The translations under genes and the position numbers were made by a program. DNA of 64,000 nt. Origin: Alkalinema pantanalense. GTDB lineage: Bacteria > Cyanobacteriota > Cyanobacteriia > Leptolyngbyales > Leptolyngbyaceae. A model generated the notes under the pieces. That model had not been told where the DNA came from. It saw only the letters and a program-made list of their open reading frames with translations, and made no database searches. The stretch spans positions 1-64,000 of the forward strand of contig NZ_JBLZFX010000017.1 in assembly GCF_050753345.1 (NCBI RefSeq), written 5' to 3'. Positions 26,611-33,971 of the stretch are shown one piece after another. Each line of letters begins with the position of its first letter. The stretch's first letter is position 1.

Positions 26611-26843
26611 TTGACTTTTCCCCTGGTTTGTCCGTAGGCTTATCTTCCAAGGCCAGTTACAACCGTGTTGTTTACCGATTGAGTTGGCTGTACCCCAGAA
26701 ATTAGAGCGCTACCCAGCGTTGCTGGAACAACAAAGGGTAGCTAAACCCCCAAGCTGTAACGGCAGCTGGGCGGTCTGACACGGATTGTAACATTCGATC
26801 GGGCCACCCTATTTGTCCTGCGCAAAGGGTGGCTTTAATTTTT
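26611..26843 (+). ncRNA. Structured leader or small RNA with own promoter and terminator
   Basis: A sigma70-type promoter is visible: TTGACT at 26611 and TAGGCT at 26635, spacing 18. It would start an RNA near 26647. GTTACAACCGTGT (26656-26668) pairs with ACACGGATTGTAAC (26779-26792), forming a closing stem. Inside are hairpins GCTACCC/GGGTAGC (26709-26715, 26736-26742) and AGCTG/CAGCT (26753-26757, 26764-26768). The intrinsic terminator GCCACCCT/AGGGTGGC (26803-26810, 26826-26833) with a T-tract ends about 37 bp before the next ATG. GGCC at 26651-26654 can pair with GGCC at 26802-26805 and so compete with the terminator. I do not recognise a known riboswitch, 6S, SRP or tmRNA signature. It is either an attenuator leader or a stand-alone small RNA. 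Confidence 0.6.
26803..26843 (+). terminator. Intrinsic terminator of the leader RNA
   Basis: An 8 bp GC-rich stem (GCCACCCT/AGGGTGGC) with a 15-base loop is followed by TTTAATTTTT. It lies between the structured RNA and the ribosome binding site (AGGAGAA) of the small gene. Confidence 0.85.
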
Positions 26844-26880
26844 GGGATTTCTTCCCGCTACCACATTTAGGAGAAGTCCC

Positions 26881-27093
26881 ATGGTGATTAATTTTGCAGA
26901 ACTCGATCGGGTGATCGAGGACGATCGTAAGCCGATGCATGTGTACCTGGTGGGGACGCAGCAGGATGTGCAGACGACGATTAATCAGTTGTATGTTTTG
27001 CGATTTAGCGATCGGGTGCGCTGGAGTCCTCCGGTTCCGGTTCCGGGTTCGACGTGGCGCTATGTGAGTGTGATGGAGCGAGATCGGGCTTAG
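26881..27093 (+). CDS. Small 70-residue protein downstream of terminator-controlled leader
   Basis: The ATG at 26881 is preceded by TTTAGGAGAAGTCCC, an excellent ribosome binding site. The product begins MVINFAELDRVIEDDRKPMH and contains VYLVGTQQDVQTTINQLYVL, then a Pro/Val-rich turn (PPVPVPGS) and a strand (WRYVSVM). It is soluble with no signal peptide and probably a small alpha/beta fold. I do not recognise a named family, although its composition and start signal look like a genuine conserved small protein. It stands alone and its expression would have to pass the terminator upstream. Confidence 0.75.
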   Translation: MVINFAELDRVIEDDRKPMHVYLVGTQQDVQTTINQLYVLRFSDRVRWSPPVPVPGSTWRYVSVMERDRA

Positions 27094-27148
27094 TGGGTCA
27101 ATCGCCCTAAATTCGCAGATCCCCCTAAATCCCTCTCCCAGTGCGGGC

Positions 27149-27334
27149 TACCGTGTATACACAAGTCGATCTCAGACTCGTTTTCCAAAGACCTTACCCT
27201 CTAGAACCTTGATTTCTCGTTGCCAATTCTCAATAGTCTAAAGTTGTTGAGAACCGAATCGTTTTTCGAAATTGATGCTGGGAAAGGGTTTCAGAACTTG
27301 TGATCACAGATTTCAGAGATGTGTGTACACAGTA
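27149..27334. mobile_element. MITE-like element, copy 1 (TA-flanked)
   Basis: Terminal inverted repeats CCGTGTATACACA and TGTGTACACAG bound an element of about 182 bp with TA directly at each end, as expected for an IS630/Tc1-type target duplication. An internal hairpin TTCTCAATAGTCT...TTGTTGAGAA is present. It shows long similarity to 29002-29200. It appears inserted inside a C/G-rich palindrome (TCCCCCTAAATCCCTCTCCC on the left, AGGAGAAGGGGTTGGGGGA on the right). There is no coding capacity. Confidence 0.7.
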
Positions 27335-27442
27335 GCCCAAAATAGGAGAAGGGGTTGGGGGATGAGGGTAAATTTGCAAAACTGGGATGCACTCTTGTCA
27401 TTTACGTTACTTGCTCTAGAAAAACACTAGAAAGGTGGCATT

Positions 27443-27458
27443 TGTGATCTCACTCACA
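27443..27458. promoter_or_regulatory. CRP (SyCRP1-type) binding site, exact consensus
   Basis: TGTGA-TCTCAC-TCACA matches the CRP-family consensus TGTGA-N6-TCACA at all ten specified bases. It lies about 130 bp before the ATG of the hypothetical gene at 27587, a normal distance for activation. Confidence 0.55.
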
Positions 27459-27586
27459 TAACATTTGTCGATGATATCACAACTTAAAATTCTCAGGTTT
27501 TCCACGATCGCTTCTTAAAATTCTAATTAAGTTGAAACCAGTGCTCAGATCGCTATAGACACCGCGCTGTGTCAAGGAGTTGCTCT

Positions 27587-28333
27587 ATGCGGGCTCTTAA
27601 CGCTCCCCCCATCATTACAGAATTACAAAAGAGAGAAATTCAGCAATTATCTCCCATTTCTCGCTATCGCCTTCGTAAATTATTAAGTCAGTATCTTAGC
27701 TCCGCGCCCCTAATTCATCATGCAGAGGCCACTGCTGTCATTTCTTCGCTCTCAGAGGCCCATACCTTACTGCCAGGGCGACGATCGGGAAGACCTCAAC
27801 CCCTAGAAACTCTCATCTCCCTCTATCATGAACTGTCGGAGAACGCTAGCAAATCTGAAACCAGTGATACATCGGATCAACTCTATACGGTTCAACAGCA
27901 GCTCTTTCAGGCATTAAACTTACGGTGGCCCCTGTCTGCTCAGCTTCCTACAGTCTCAGAGGATGCGGTGTTTTCCCGCTATTCGTTCTATTATGACGAT
28001 GCTGTTCGGGAGGGACTGCTTTACGATGGCATCCTCTATGGTCGAGTCTACACAATTTTGAGTCATCAGCGAGGCCATGCTTGTATCGTAGCTTGGGTTC
28101 TTCAAGAACAAAAAGTCCCGGTGATTGTCACTCCCAGTAAAGATGGCTATGAGTTCTGGGTAAGCTTGCAATCTTCTAGCTATGCTGTCTTAATTAAGCA
28201 GGATCAAGATTTACTCAGTTGGGTGAAAGCTTTGTACCCCATACTACGGCGTTTTAGAGCCCAATTCCCCATTGAAGATCCCTACGGATCCCCCGCCCAA
28301 TCAGAGATTTACCGCATACCCGCGATAGCTTAA
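27587..28333 (+). CDS. Hypothetical protein bracketed by MITE copies
   Basis: This 248-residue soluble protein has no signal peptide. The N-terminal third is helical (ELQKREIQQLSPISRYRLRK). A region around residues 135-200 is strand-rich with repeated tyrosines (FSRYSFYYDDAVREGLLYDG, VIVTPSKDGYEFWVSL). I do not recognise a family. The ATG at 27587 is chosen because AAGGAG lies 7 bases upstream; a GTG at 27569 would overlap that site. It stands alone, with a CRP-type site upstream, MITE copies on both sides and two palindromic elements downstream, which suggests an accessory gene. Confidence 0.7.
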   Translation: MRALNAPPIITELQKREIQQLSPISRYRLRKLLSQYLSSAPLIHHAEATAVISSLSEAHTLLPGRRSGRPQPLETLISLYHELSENASKSETSDTSDQLYTVQQQLFQALNLRWPLSAQLPTVSEDAVFSRYSFYYDDAVREGLLYDGILYGRVYTILSHQRGHACIVAWVLQEQKVPVIVTPSKDGYEFWVSLQSSSYAVLIKQDQDLLSWVKALYPILRRFRAQFPIEDPYGSPAQSEIYRIPAIA

Positions 28334-28421
28334 TCCATCAGAGCGTTCCGGGTATTATTTTTATCTGGTTTAACTGTGAAAAGTACTCGGTTTTTCCACA
28401 TTTTCTACCTACTATTAGGGA

Positions 28422-28540
28422 GTGTGCGAAAGATCTAATAAGGACAAATCCCTCCTCAGAGTTTCACTTAGCAAATTCCGTTCCTTGATTGCTTTCATCG
28501 ATCGGAATTCCTAAGTCAATTCTGAGGATTTTTCATTTGT
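28422..28540. repeat. Palindromic repeat element, copy 1
   Basis: It begins GTGTGCGAAAGATCTAATAA and contains two complementary arms: CCTCAGAGTTTCACTTAG... and its near-complement ending ...CTAAGTCAATTCTGAGG, closed around ATTCCG/CGGAAT. A second copy with the same start and the same arm layout lies at 28815-28940. Confidence 0.6.
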
Positions 28541-28650
28541 AAACTAGTTTCTAGTATTGTAGCAGTCGTTACTTTCTCCATTGTGCGAGGCTTAACCTGA
28601 GGCGGTCGATGACCTTCATAGATAGATTTATGGTAAAGGGGACTCCTATC

Positions 28651-28701
28651 ATGATGGTGTCACTGAAATGATGGTGTCACCGCAATAATGGCGTCACTAT
28701 G
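28651..28701. repeat. Three 17 bp tandem units
   Basis: ATGATGGTGTCACTGAA, ATGATGGTGTCACCGCA and ATAATGGCGTCACTATG follow directly on each other in non-coding DNA. Confidence 0.85.
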
Positions 28702-28814
28702 GAGGGGTCTCAGCCTGTATCGTGAGAATAGGACAAAATATCTAATTCAGTTGATTGAAAAATTCTAATTGGTTATCTGCCCTCTTTCTTCACAATTAAT
28801 ATCTACGATAAGTA

Positions 28815-28940
28815 TTGTGCGAAAGATCAAAAGGACAAAACACCTGCCTCAGATATTCTACTTAGTGAATTCCGCAAAATTGATATAATTGCAATTTTTC
28901 GGAGTCGCTTAGAGGATGCCTGAGGAGTTTTTTTGTTTGG
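28815..28940. repeat. Palindromic repeat element, copy 2
   Basis: It shares the start TTGTGCGAAAGATCAAAAGG with copy 1. Its arms begin CCTCAGATATTCTACTTAG and end CGCTTAGAGGATGCCTGAGG, so the hairpin is retained although many bases differ from copy 1. Confidence 0.55.
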
Positions 28941-29001
28941 GGTGCCCTAAGGGGAGTCTGAAAAATGTGCTCGATCGCATCGTTAACTCTGCTTGATAAC
29001 C

Positions 29002-29200
29002 TATTGTGTACACACAGGTTAATCTCGACTCATTTTCCAGAAATCGGATGCCCAGGAATGTTGGCCCCAGAACCTTGATTTCTCGTTGGTAATTTTCAAC
29101 AATTTAAAATTATTGAGAATTGGAATGATTTCTAAAATTGAGACAGATCAAAAGTTTCAGGACTTGTGTTCATAAATTTCAGAGTCGTGTGTACCCAGTA
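29002..29200. mobile_element. MITE-like element, copy 2 (TA-flanked)
   Basis: It lies in the same orientation as copy 1, with termini TTGTGTACACACA and GTGTGTACCCAG each next to TA. It shares AGAACCTTGATTTCTCGTTG and TTTCAGAACTTGTG-like segments plus the internal TTTTCAAC...TTGAGAA hairpin. It is about 195 bp, slightly longer and more diverged than copy 1. Confidence 0.65.
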
Positions 29201-29244
29201 GGCTGGATCGCCCATCACCGCTCGAAGAGATTGGTTTCTATGAT

Positions 29245-29540
29245 TTCTATACGCCCCATTTGAGATCTTTCTAAGTCGCTAGTCGTTTCACCATAGGACT
29301 CATAAAGCAGAGACTGAGCTTGTTTCGGGCATCTTCCAGCGTCCACTTAAAAGTTCTTGCCCCAAGACTTGTATCGGTGTTCCATTCAAGTATTCGACCG
29401 TTTAATCACCCGATGCACCGCCACTGGGAAAACCCCAATTTTCCTTGAGCGGCCTTTTCTGCCTTCGAGCGATCACAAGACAAAATGGCTATCACACACA
29501 ATAGGGATGTCGGAGAACGAAAGAAGCGTAAGGCTGGATA
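29245..29540 (-). pseudogene. Possible decayed coding remnant
   Basis: On the minus strand, protein-like fragments occur in two frames: IPIVCDSHFVL, then after a stop RKIGVFPVAVHRVIKR, then after a frameshift ARTFKWTLEDARNKLSLCFM ending in a stop. The order and spacing suggest one reading frame broken by a stop and a frameshift. No family was recognised, and this could be chance. Confidence 0.2.
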
Positions 29541-29558
29541 CTGACTCAGGTTAGAGGT

Positions 29559-32018
29559 CTAGAGTCGGGAATAGTGCAGATCATGGATGGCCTGTAACCG
29601 AATAAAGGCTTGAAGAATTGCTGAGAGTTCGCAGGGATAAAGTACATACTCTGCAGCTCCCAATTGCATGGCTTTCTCAGCTTCCTGAGTATCCTTAGCC
29701 AGCCAAAGAACCCGCAATGTAGAGTTTAAAGGTTGCTTCATCAACCATTTGAGAACCTTCAGCCCACTGTCTGGCGTAATGTCCTCAGCTAAAAATAAAA
29801 TCTGGGGCTTACCCGTTTGAGCCGTTGCTAATAAAGCAGCTTGGGCAAGCTGACTATTGGGCTGGATCGTGACGCAATAGCCTCGAGTTTGCAACACCTG
29901 GGTTAGGGCTTGAGATAGGGGTAAATCCCCCTGCAAGATTGTAATCTCAGGAGCACGATCGGATAACTGACTGGTGGTAACCACCTGATTGCCACCCCGA
30001 TTGCGCGCTGTGTTTAAGGCTACCTCAGCGGACTGATACAGCGCTTGTAGCGTTTGTCCATGGGTGGGATATTGGGTAACGCCCGCACTAAAGGTTATCT
30101 TTAAGGATTCGCCCTGGGACAATGGCAGAGGTTGGCTACGCAAATGTTCTAGGGCGAGGGCAATCTCCTCATGGCCTTCTTGCTCCGTTGCTCCATAGCC
30201 TCCAATGACAATGGTCGCTCCGCCCCAACGAGCAACAATATCCCCCGATCGCGTGTATTGTAATAGGCATTGCCCCACTTGTTTTAAAACTTGATCACCC
30301 ACTTGATAACCGTACTGTTCATTAATGATTTGTAAGTTATCGATCGACAGAATGCTGAAATAATTGACTACCTGGGCTCGTTTCGCTAATTGGATCAAGC
30401 GATTCAGCTCTTGGATAGCCGCCGATCGCTGAGAAAGTCCTGTTAAGCGATCAATTTCTGGGTGCAATCGCAAAACTTGAGTTCTCTCTAAACGGTTCAA
30501 AATTCTGGTTACCATTTCTGAACCAATAATTGGCAAACTGGCAAAATCATCGGCCCCAGAGGTAAATGCTTTTTGAATCTCCTCGGACGTAGAGGCTCCT
30601 AACATCATGATGGGTAACCAGCCCCAGCGCCGATCCTGTCGCAGCAGTTGACACACTTCAAAACTTGCTCCTGAAAATGCTTGACTATCCAGGATCAATA
30701 AATCGGGAGGAGTCGTTTCTAGGCTTTGCCATAGCGATTGTAAGTCATAGAGCACATGCACTTGCAACCTCCAAGGGGACATCAGGGAGGTAACCAGTTG
30801 CCCTGTTGCCACGCTCTCACTCACCACTAACAGAGTGGAGGGATTCTCGGTACTGGGGCACTCTAGTAAAGACTGCAAGGTCTCCAAAATCATCTGTACT
30901 GGGCTTGACCGATCGAGGAATCCTGCATACCGATACCCCATTACCGATCGTCGATCGGTAAATGCATCTCCATCTGTTAGGATCAGCACTGGGATTTCGG
31001 GCATTTCCTGGAGCAATTCTTGGAGCAGTGCCAGCACAGTATCACACCCCGGATCAAAGGACAGTGAAACCATGACTAAATCGGGCCAATGGCGAGTCAA
31101 TGCATCTTGTACCGCTGTCAACGACGCCACCACTTGCACCCGAAACGTCTGAAAGGAGTCTCCAGCAAAAACCGTGTCAGCCCAAGTTGTTCGGTGATCG
31201 ACCAGTAAAATTGAATAGTGTTGACGCAGATTTGTCTTCGAGGAATTCGTTGCGCTCTCAGAATAGGACTCAATCTCAGCTGCTGTAGATTCTGGTGTTT
31301 CATTCGTACTGTGCAACTGATCCACCTTGGAAGCCTTAAGGTAGGCACTATTTAAGCGATACCCCAAACCATAGACTGTTTCAATCAAATCCTTTGCACC
31401 AACGGCTTTGAGTTTTTGTCGGAGTCCCTTAATGTGGGATTTGACGGTATCTTCACCGGGTAGATCATCTGATAATGACCAAAGCTGATCCAGAATTGCT
31501 TGACGGCTATAGACCCGCTGATTGTTGCGCATGAAGAGTTCTAGCAACGAATACTCTTTGGGGGTGAGAGCCAAGGGTTGCCCCGCAAAGAATACTTCGC
31601 AGAGATTAGGATTAAGGGTTAAATCTCCCCAACTTAAAATGGGTGATGCCTCGCGATAGCCTCCCCGCCTCAGTAAAGCCCGAATGCGGGCTCCTAATTC
31701 GTCAACTCGAATCGGCTTGGTGAGGTAGTCATCTGCGCCAGCGTCCAGTCCTTCAATTTTATCTTGACTCGTGCCTCTGGCTGTTAGCATCAAGATCGGA
31801 ATCTGATTTCCACACTCTCGAATACGGCGACATAGGCTGACTCCATCTAGACGCGGGAGCATGACATCCAAAATGACTACATCGTAATCAGCACCCTGAA
31901 GATACTCCCAACCCTCCAAGCCATCAAAGGCAACATCGACAGTGTAACGCTGCACAGATAGAGCATCAGCTAGTTGTTGAGCAAGGTACTGATTATCTTC
32001 TACCAGCAAGATTTTCAT
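29559..32018 (-). CDS. OmpR-type response regulator with extra receivers and degenerate GGDEF
   Basis: This 819-residue multidomain regulator has a canonical receiver (1-118, phospho-acceptor Asp51, Lys101) followed by an OmpR/PhoB winged helix (about 128-225, ALTPKEYSLLELFMRN and TVYGLGYRL). A second receiver (about 267-390) has lost the acceptor Asp (VMVSLS). A third (about 396-520) keeps an Asp (LLILDSQAF). A GGDEF-like domain (about 525-690) reads RWGGATIVI in place of RxGGDEF, so it should not make c-di-GMP. A fourth receiver-like C-terminal domain reads LFLAEDI. The DNA-binding domain lies near the N-terminus, unlike usual output-at-the-end designs. It is divergent from the HWE kinase, across a CRP-type site. 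Confidence 0.88.
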   Translation of the reverse strand: MKILLVEDNQYLAQQLADALSVQRYTVDVAFDGLEGWEYLQGADYDVVILDVMLPRLDGVSLCRRIRECGNQIPILMLTARGTSQDKIEGLDAGADDYLTKPIRVDELGARIRALLRRGGYREASPILSWGDLTLNPNLCEVFFAGQPLALTPKEYSLLELFMRNNQRVYSRQAILDQLWSLSDDLPGEDTVKSHIKGLRQKLKAVGAKDLIETVYGLGYRLNSAYLKASKVDQLHSTNETPESTAAEIESYSESATNSSKTNLRQHYSILLVDHRTTWADTVFAGDSFQTFRVQVVASLTAVQDALTRHWPDLVMVSLSFDPGCDTVLALLQELLQEMPEIPVLILTDGDAFTDRRSVMGYRYAGFLDRSSPVQMILETLQSLLECPSTENPSTLLVVSESVATGQLVTSLMSPWRLQVHVLYDLQSLWQSLETTPPDLLILDSQAFSGASFEVCQLLRQDRRWGWLPIMMLGASTSEEIQKAFTSGADDFASLPIIGSEMVTRILNRLERTQVLRLHPEIDRLTGLSQRSAAIQELNRLIQLAKRAQVVNYFSILSIDNLQIINEQYGYQVGDQVLKQVGQCLLQYTRSGDIVARWGGATIVIGGYGATEQEGHEEIALALEHLRSQPLPLSQGESLKITFSAGVTQYPTHGQTLQALYQSAEVALNTARNRGGNQVVTTSQLSDRAPEITILQGDLPLSQALTQVLQTRGYCVTIQPNSQLAQAALLATAQTGKPQILFLAEDITPDSGLKVLKWLMKQPLNSTLRVLWLAKDTQEAEKAMQLGAAEYVLYPCELSAILQAFIRLQAIHDLHYSRL

Positions 32019-32248
32019 TACAAACCTAACGTGATTTCAATCATGGCTGCCCAAATATGCTGAAGTACATTCTAAAAAGAATGACTTCTCGATATTAGGA
32101 CGGCCTATGGTACTTTTAATCTCTTAACGTAGTGATCATCCTCTCCAAAGTGAGTTTTTAACTACCTATTTTTAATTACCTACAATGCAGCGAAAGATCA
32201 AATCTATTCTACAATTTACTAACTATCGCAGCGAGCTCACAGAAATGC

Positions 32249-32264
32249 TGTGAGATTGATCACA
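32249..32264. promoter_or_regulatory. CRP (SyCRP1-type) binding site in divergent signalling promoter
   Basis: TGTGA-GATTGA-TCACA is an exact match to TGTGA-N6-TCACA. An overlapping inverted repeat TCACAG/CTGTGA begins at 32237. The site lies 231 bp from the regulator start and 210 bp from the kinase start. The rest of 32019-32473 is AT-rich and shows no coding sequence. Confidence 0.6.
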
Positions 32265-32473
32265 TCCATCCGCTTCTTCGTTAGATTTTACTTCATTGGA
32301 TTAGGCTTGTCTTTATGATCCTGCTGGATTGCGATGGGGCGATAATGGCTCGGATAGGGAAACTATGAAGTTCAGAATAAACGCCCGTGAAGGAATATCC
32401 TGTATAGGATCATTGAAGTACCGTAAACTGCTGAATAGGTGTTTCCTAAGATATCACCGATCGCACAACGAAC

Positions 32474-33796
32474 ATGATTCACTCCTATTCGATTCAACAA
32501 TCTCTGAACATGGAACAGCCTGGGGCTGAGCAGTTCTCAATGGAGCAATCTACAATCCAAAGTGAAGCGATCGAGCAAACCACAGAGCATCACGCCACAG
32601 AGCATCACGCCACAGAGCATCAATCTGAAATACCTACCTCTATAGGGTTAGATGGACAAAAACCTTCTATCGCTGAACTGGAATCTGAAATTAAGGCTTT
32701 GAAAGCACGGGATGCCACCCTACAGAAGATTAATCACGATCTGGAACGTCAAATTATTTGCCAAGCCCAAGCCCTTAGTGCCGCTCGCCAGGAATTAAAA
32801 CATCAACAGTATCTCTTTCAGCCGTTGGTAGAAAAGCTGCCGGATATTATCGTTCGCTACGATCGTCAACTTCGCTGTATCTATGTTAATCCTGTAGTCT
32901 TTCAGGAGTGTGGCATTGAAGCCGATGCGATGATCGGGAAGCATCTCTCAGAATTCAAGATTCCCCAACAGGTATGCGATCTCTGGACTCGCGAGCTACA
33001 ACAGGTATTTTTACAAAAAAAGCAGGGTTGTTTTGAGTTTAGTTATCAATCTCATTCCAGCCTGCAGTCTTATCAAGTCCTTGTGATACCGGAATTGGAG
33101 CGAAGGGACGAAGTGGAATCCGTCATAGCTGTTATCCACAATGTTACTGCTTTTAAAAATAAGGAAACCCAATTTTTCCAAGCACTCCACGAAAAAGAAA
33201 TTTTCCTTCAAGAAATTCATCATCGGATTAAGAATAATATGCAAATGGTGTCGAGCTTGTTAAATCTTCAAGCTGGCTCAATTACCTCTTCGAGTCTGAT
33301 TGACTCTCTATCCGAGGCCCAGTCACGCATTCAAGCAATGGCACTGATTCACGAGCAACTTTGTCAATCTTCAACCTTTAGTCATATCAATTTTCGAGAT
33401 TATGCAGAACAACTTGCATATAATTTGCTGCAATCCTATCATCAAGATAATCATTGTCCTACGTTACATTTAGACATTGCTAATGTTGATCTCGCAATGA
33501 ATCAAGCGATTCCCTGCGGATTAATTATGAATGAATTAATCACTAATGCATTTAAATATGCTTTTCCTAACCAGTCTGCAGGAGAGATCCATTGTATTTT
33601 TCAACAAGACGATAATCAAATGTGTAGTTTGACGGTTTCCGATAGCGGAGTCGGTTTACCCATTGGTGTAGATATCTATCATACAGATTCTTTGGGTTTC
33701 CAATTGGTCACAGCCTTGGCCGCTAAATTACGGGGGACTCTGGAAGTAGATCGAAGGACAGGTAGCCGATTTGTGCTGCAATTTATGAGAGTTTAG
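32474..33796 (+). CDS. PAS-containing HisKA_2/HWE-type sensor histidine kinase
   Basis: This soluble kinase has a low-complexity Glu/Gln/His N-terminus with an in-frame 15 bp triplication (TEHHA repeats, about residues 37-49). A coiled coil (about 65-110) is followed by a PAS domain (about 112-230, PDIIVRYDRQLRCIYVNPVV). The kinase core has the HisKA_2 box EIHHRIKNNMQMVSSLLNLQ, N-box MNELITNAFKYAF and G-box SDSGVGLPIG. This class often works with REC-only or unusual partners, and no dedicated regulator follows directly. There is no membrane segment, so it senses a cytoplasmic cue. A second ATG (MEQPG, 12 codons in) is possible. Confidence 0.9.
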   Translation: MIHSYSIQQSLNMEQPGAEQFSMEQSTIQSEAIEQTTEHHATEHHATEHQSEIPTSIGLDGQKPSIAELESEIKALKARDATLQKINHDLERQIICQAQALSAARQELKHQQYLFQPLVEKLPDIIVRYDRQLRCIYVNPVVFQECGIEADAMIGKHLSEFKIPQQVCDLWTRELQQVFLQKKQGCFEFSYQSHSSLQSYQVLVIPELERRDEVESVIAVIHNVTAFKNKETQFFQALHEKEIFLQEIHHRIKNNMQMVSSLLNLQAGSITSSSLIDSLSEAQSRIQAMALIHEQLCQSSTFSHINFRDYAEQLAYNLLQSYHQDNHCPTLHLDIANVDLAMNQAIPCGLIMNELITNAFKYAFPNQSAGEIHCIFQQDDNQMCSLTVSDSGVGLPIGVDIYHTDSLGFQLVTALAAKLRGTLEVDRRTGSRFVLQFMRV

Positions 33797-33971
33797 TGAA
33801 TAATAGACACCTAGAGGGGGTGCTCTTTAAGATGGACAAAATTGGACGCTAAAGTCCTGGACACTAAAAGTCAGAAAAAGTCAGAGATGTACAGCAGAAA
33901 TGGTTAAAGTTTGGGGTTAGTTCTATGGTGATCGTGTCTTCCCTATTGGTTCTCCTACGCTTATCTTGTGG

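Noticed and set aside
26647..26843. 6S RNA, SRP RNA or glutamine riboswitch as identity of the structured RNA
   Set aside because: I could not find the SRP GGUCCGGAAGGAAGCA-type core or the glutamine-riboswitch core, and neither the fold nor purK-type context clearly fits 6S. Left as an unclassified RNA.
29357..29554. 65-codon plus-strand frame before the multi-receiver regulator
   Set aside because: No ribosome binding site and no family resemblance; the opposite strand holds a more protein-like but broken reading.
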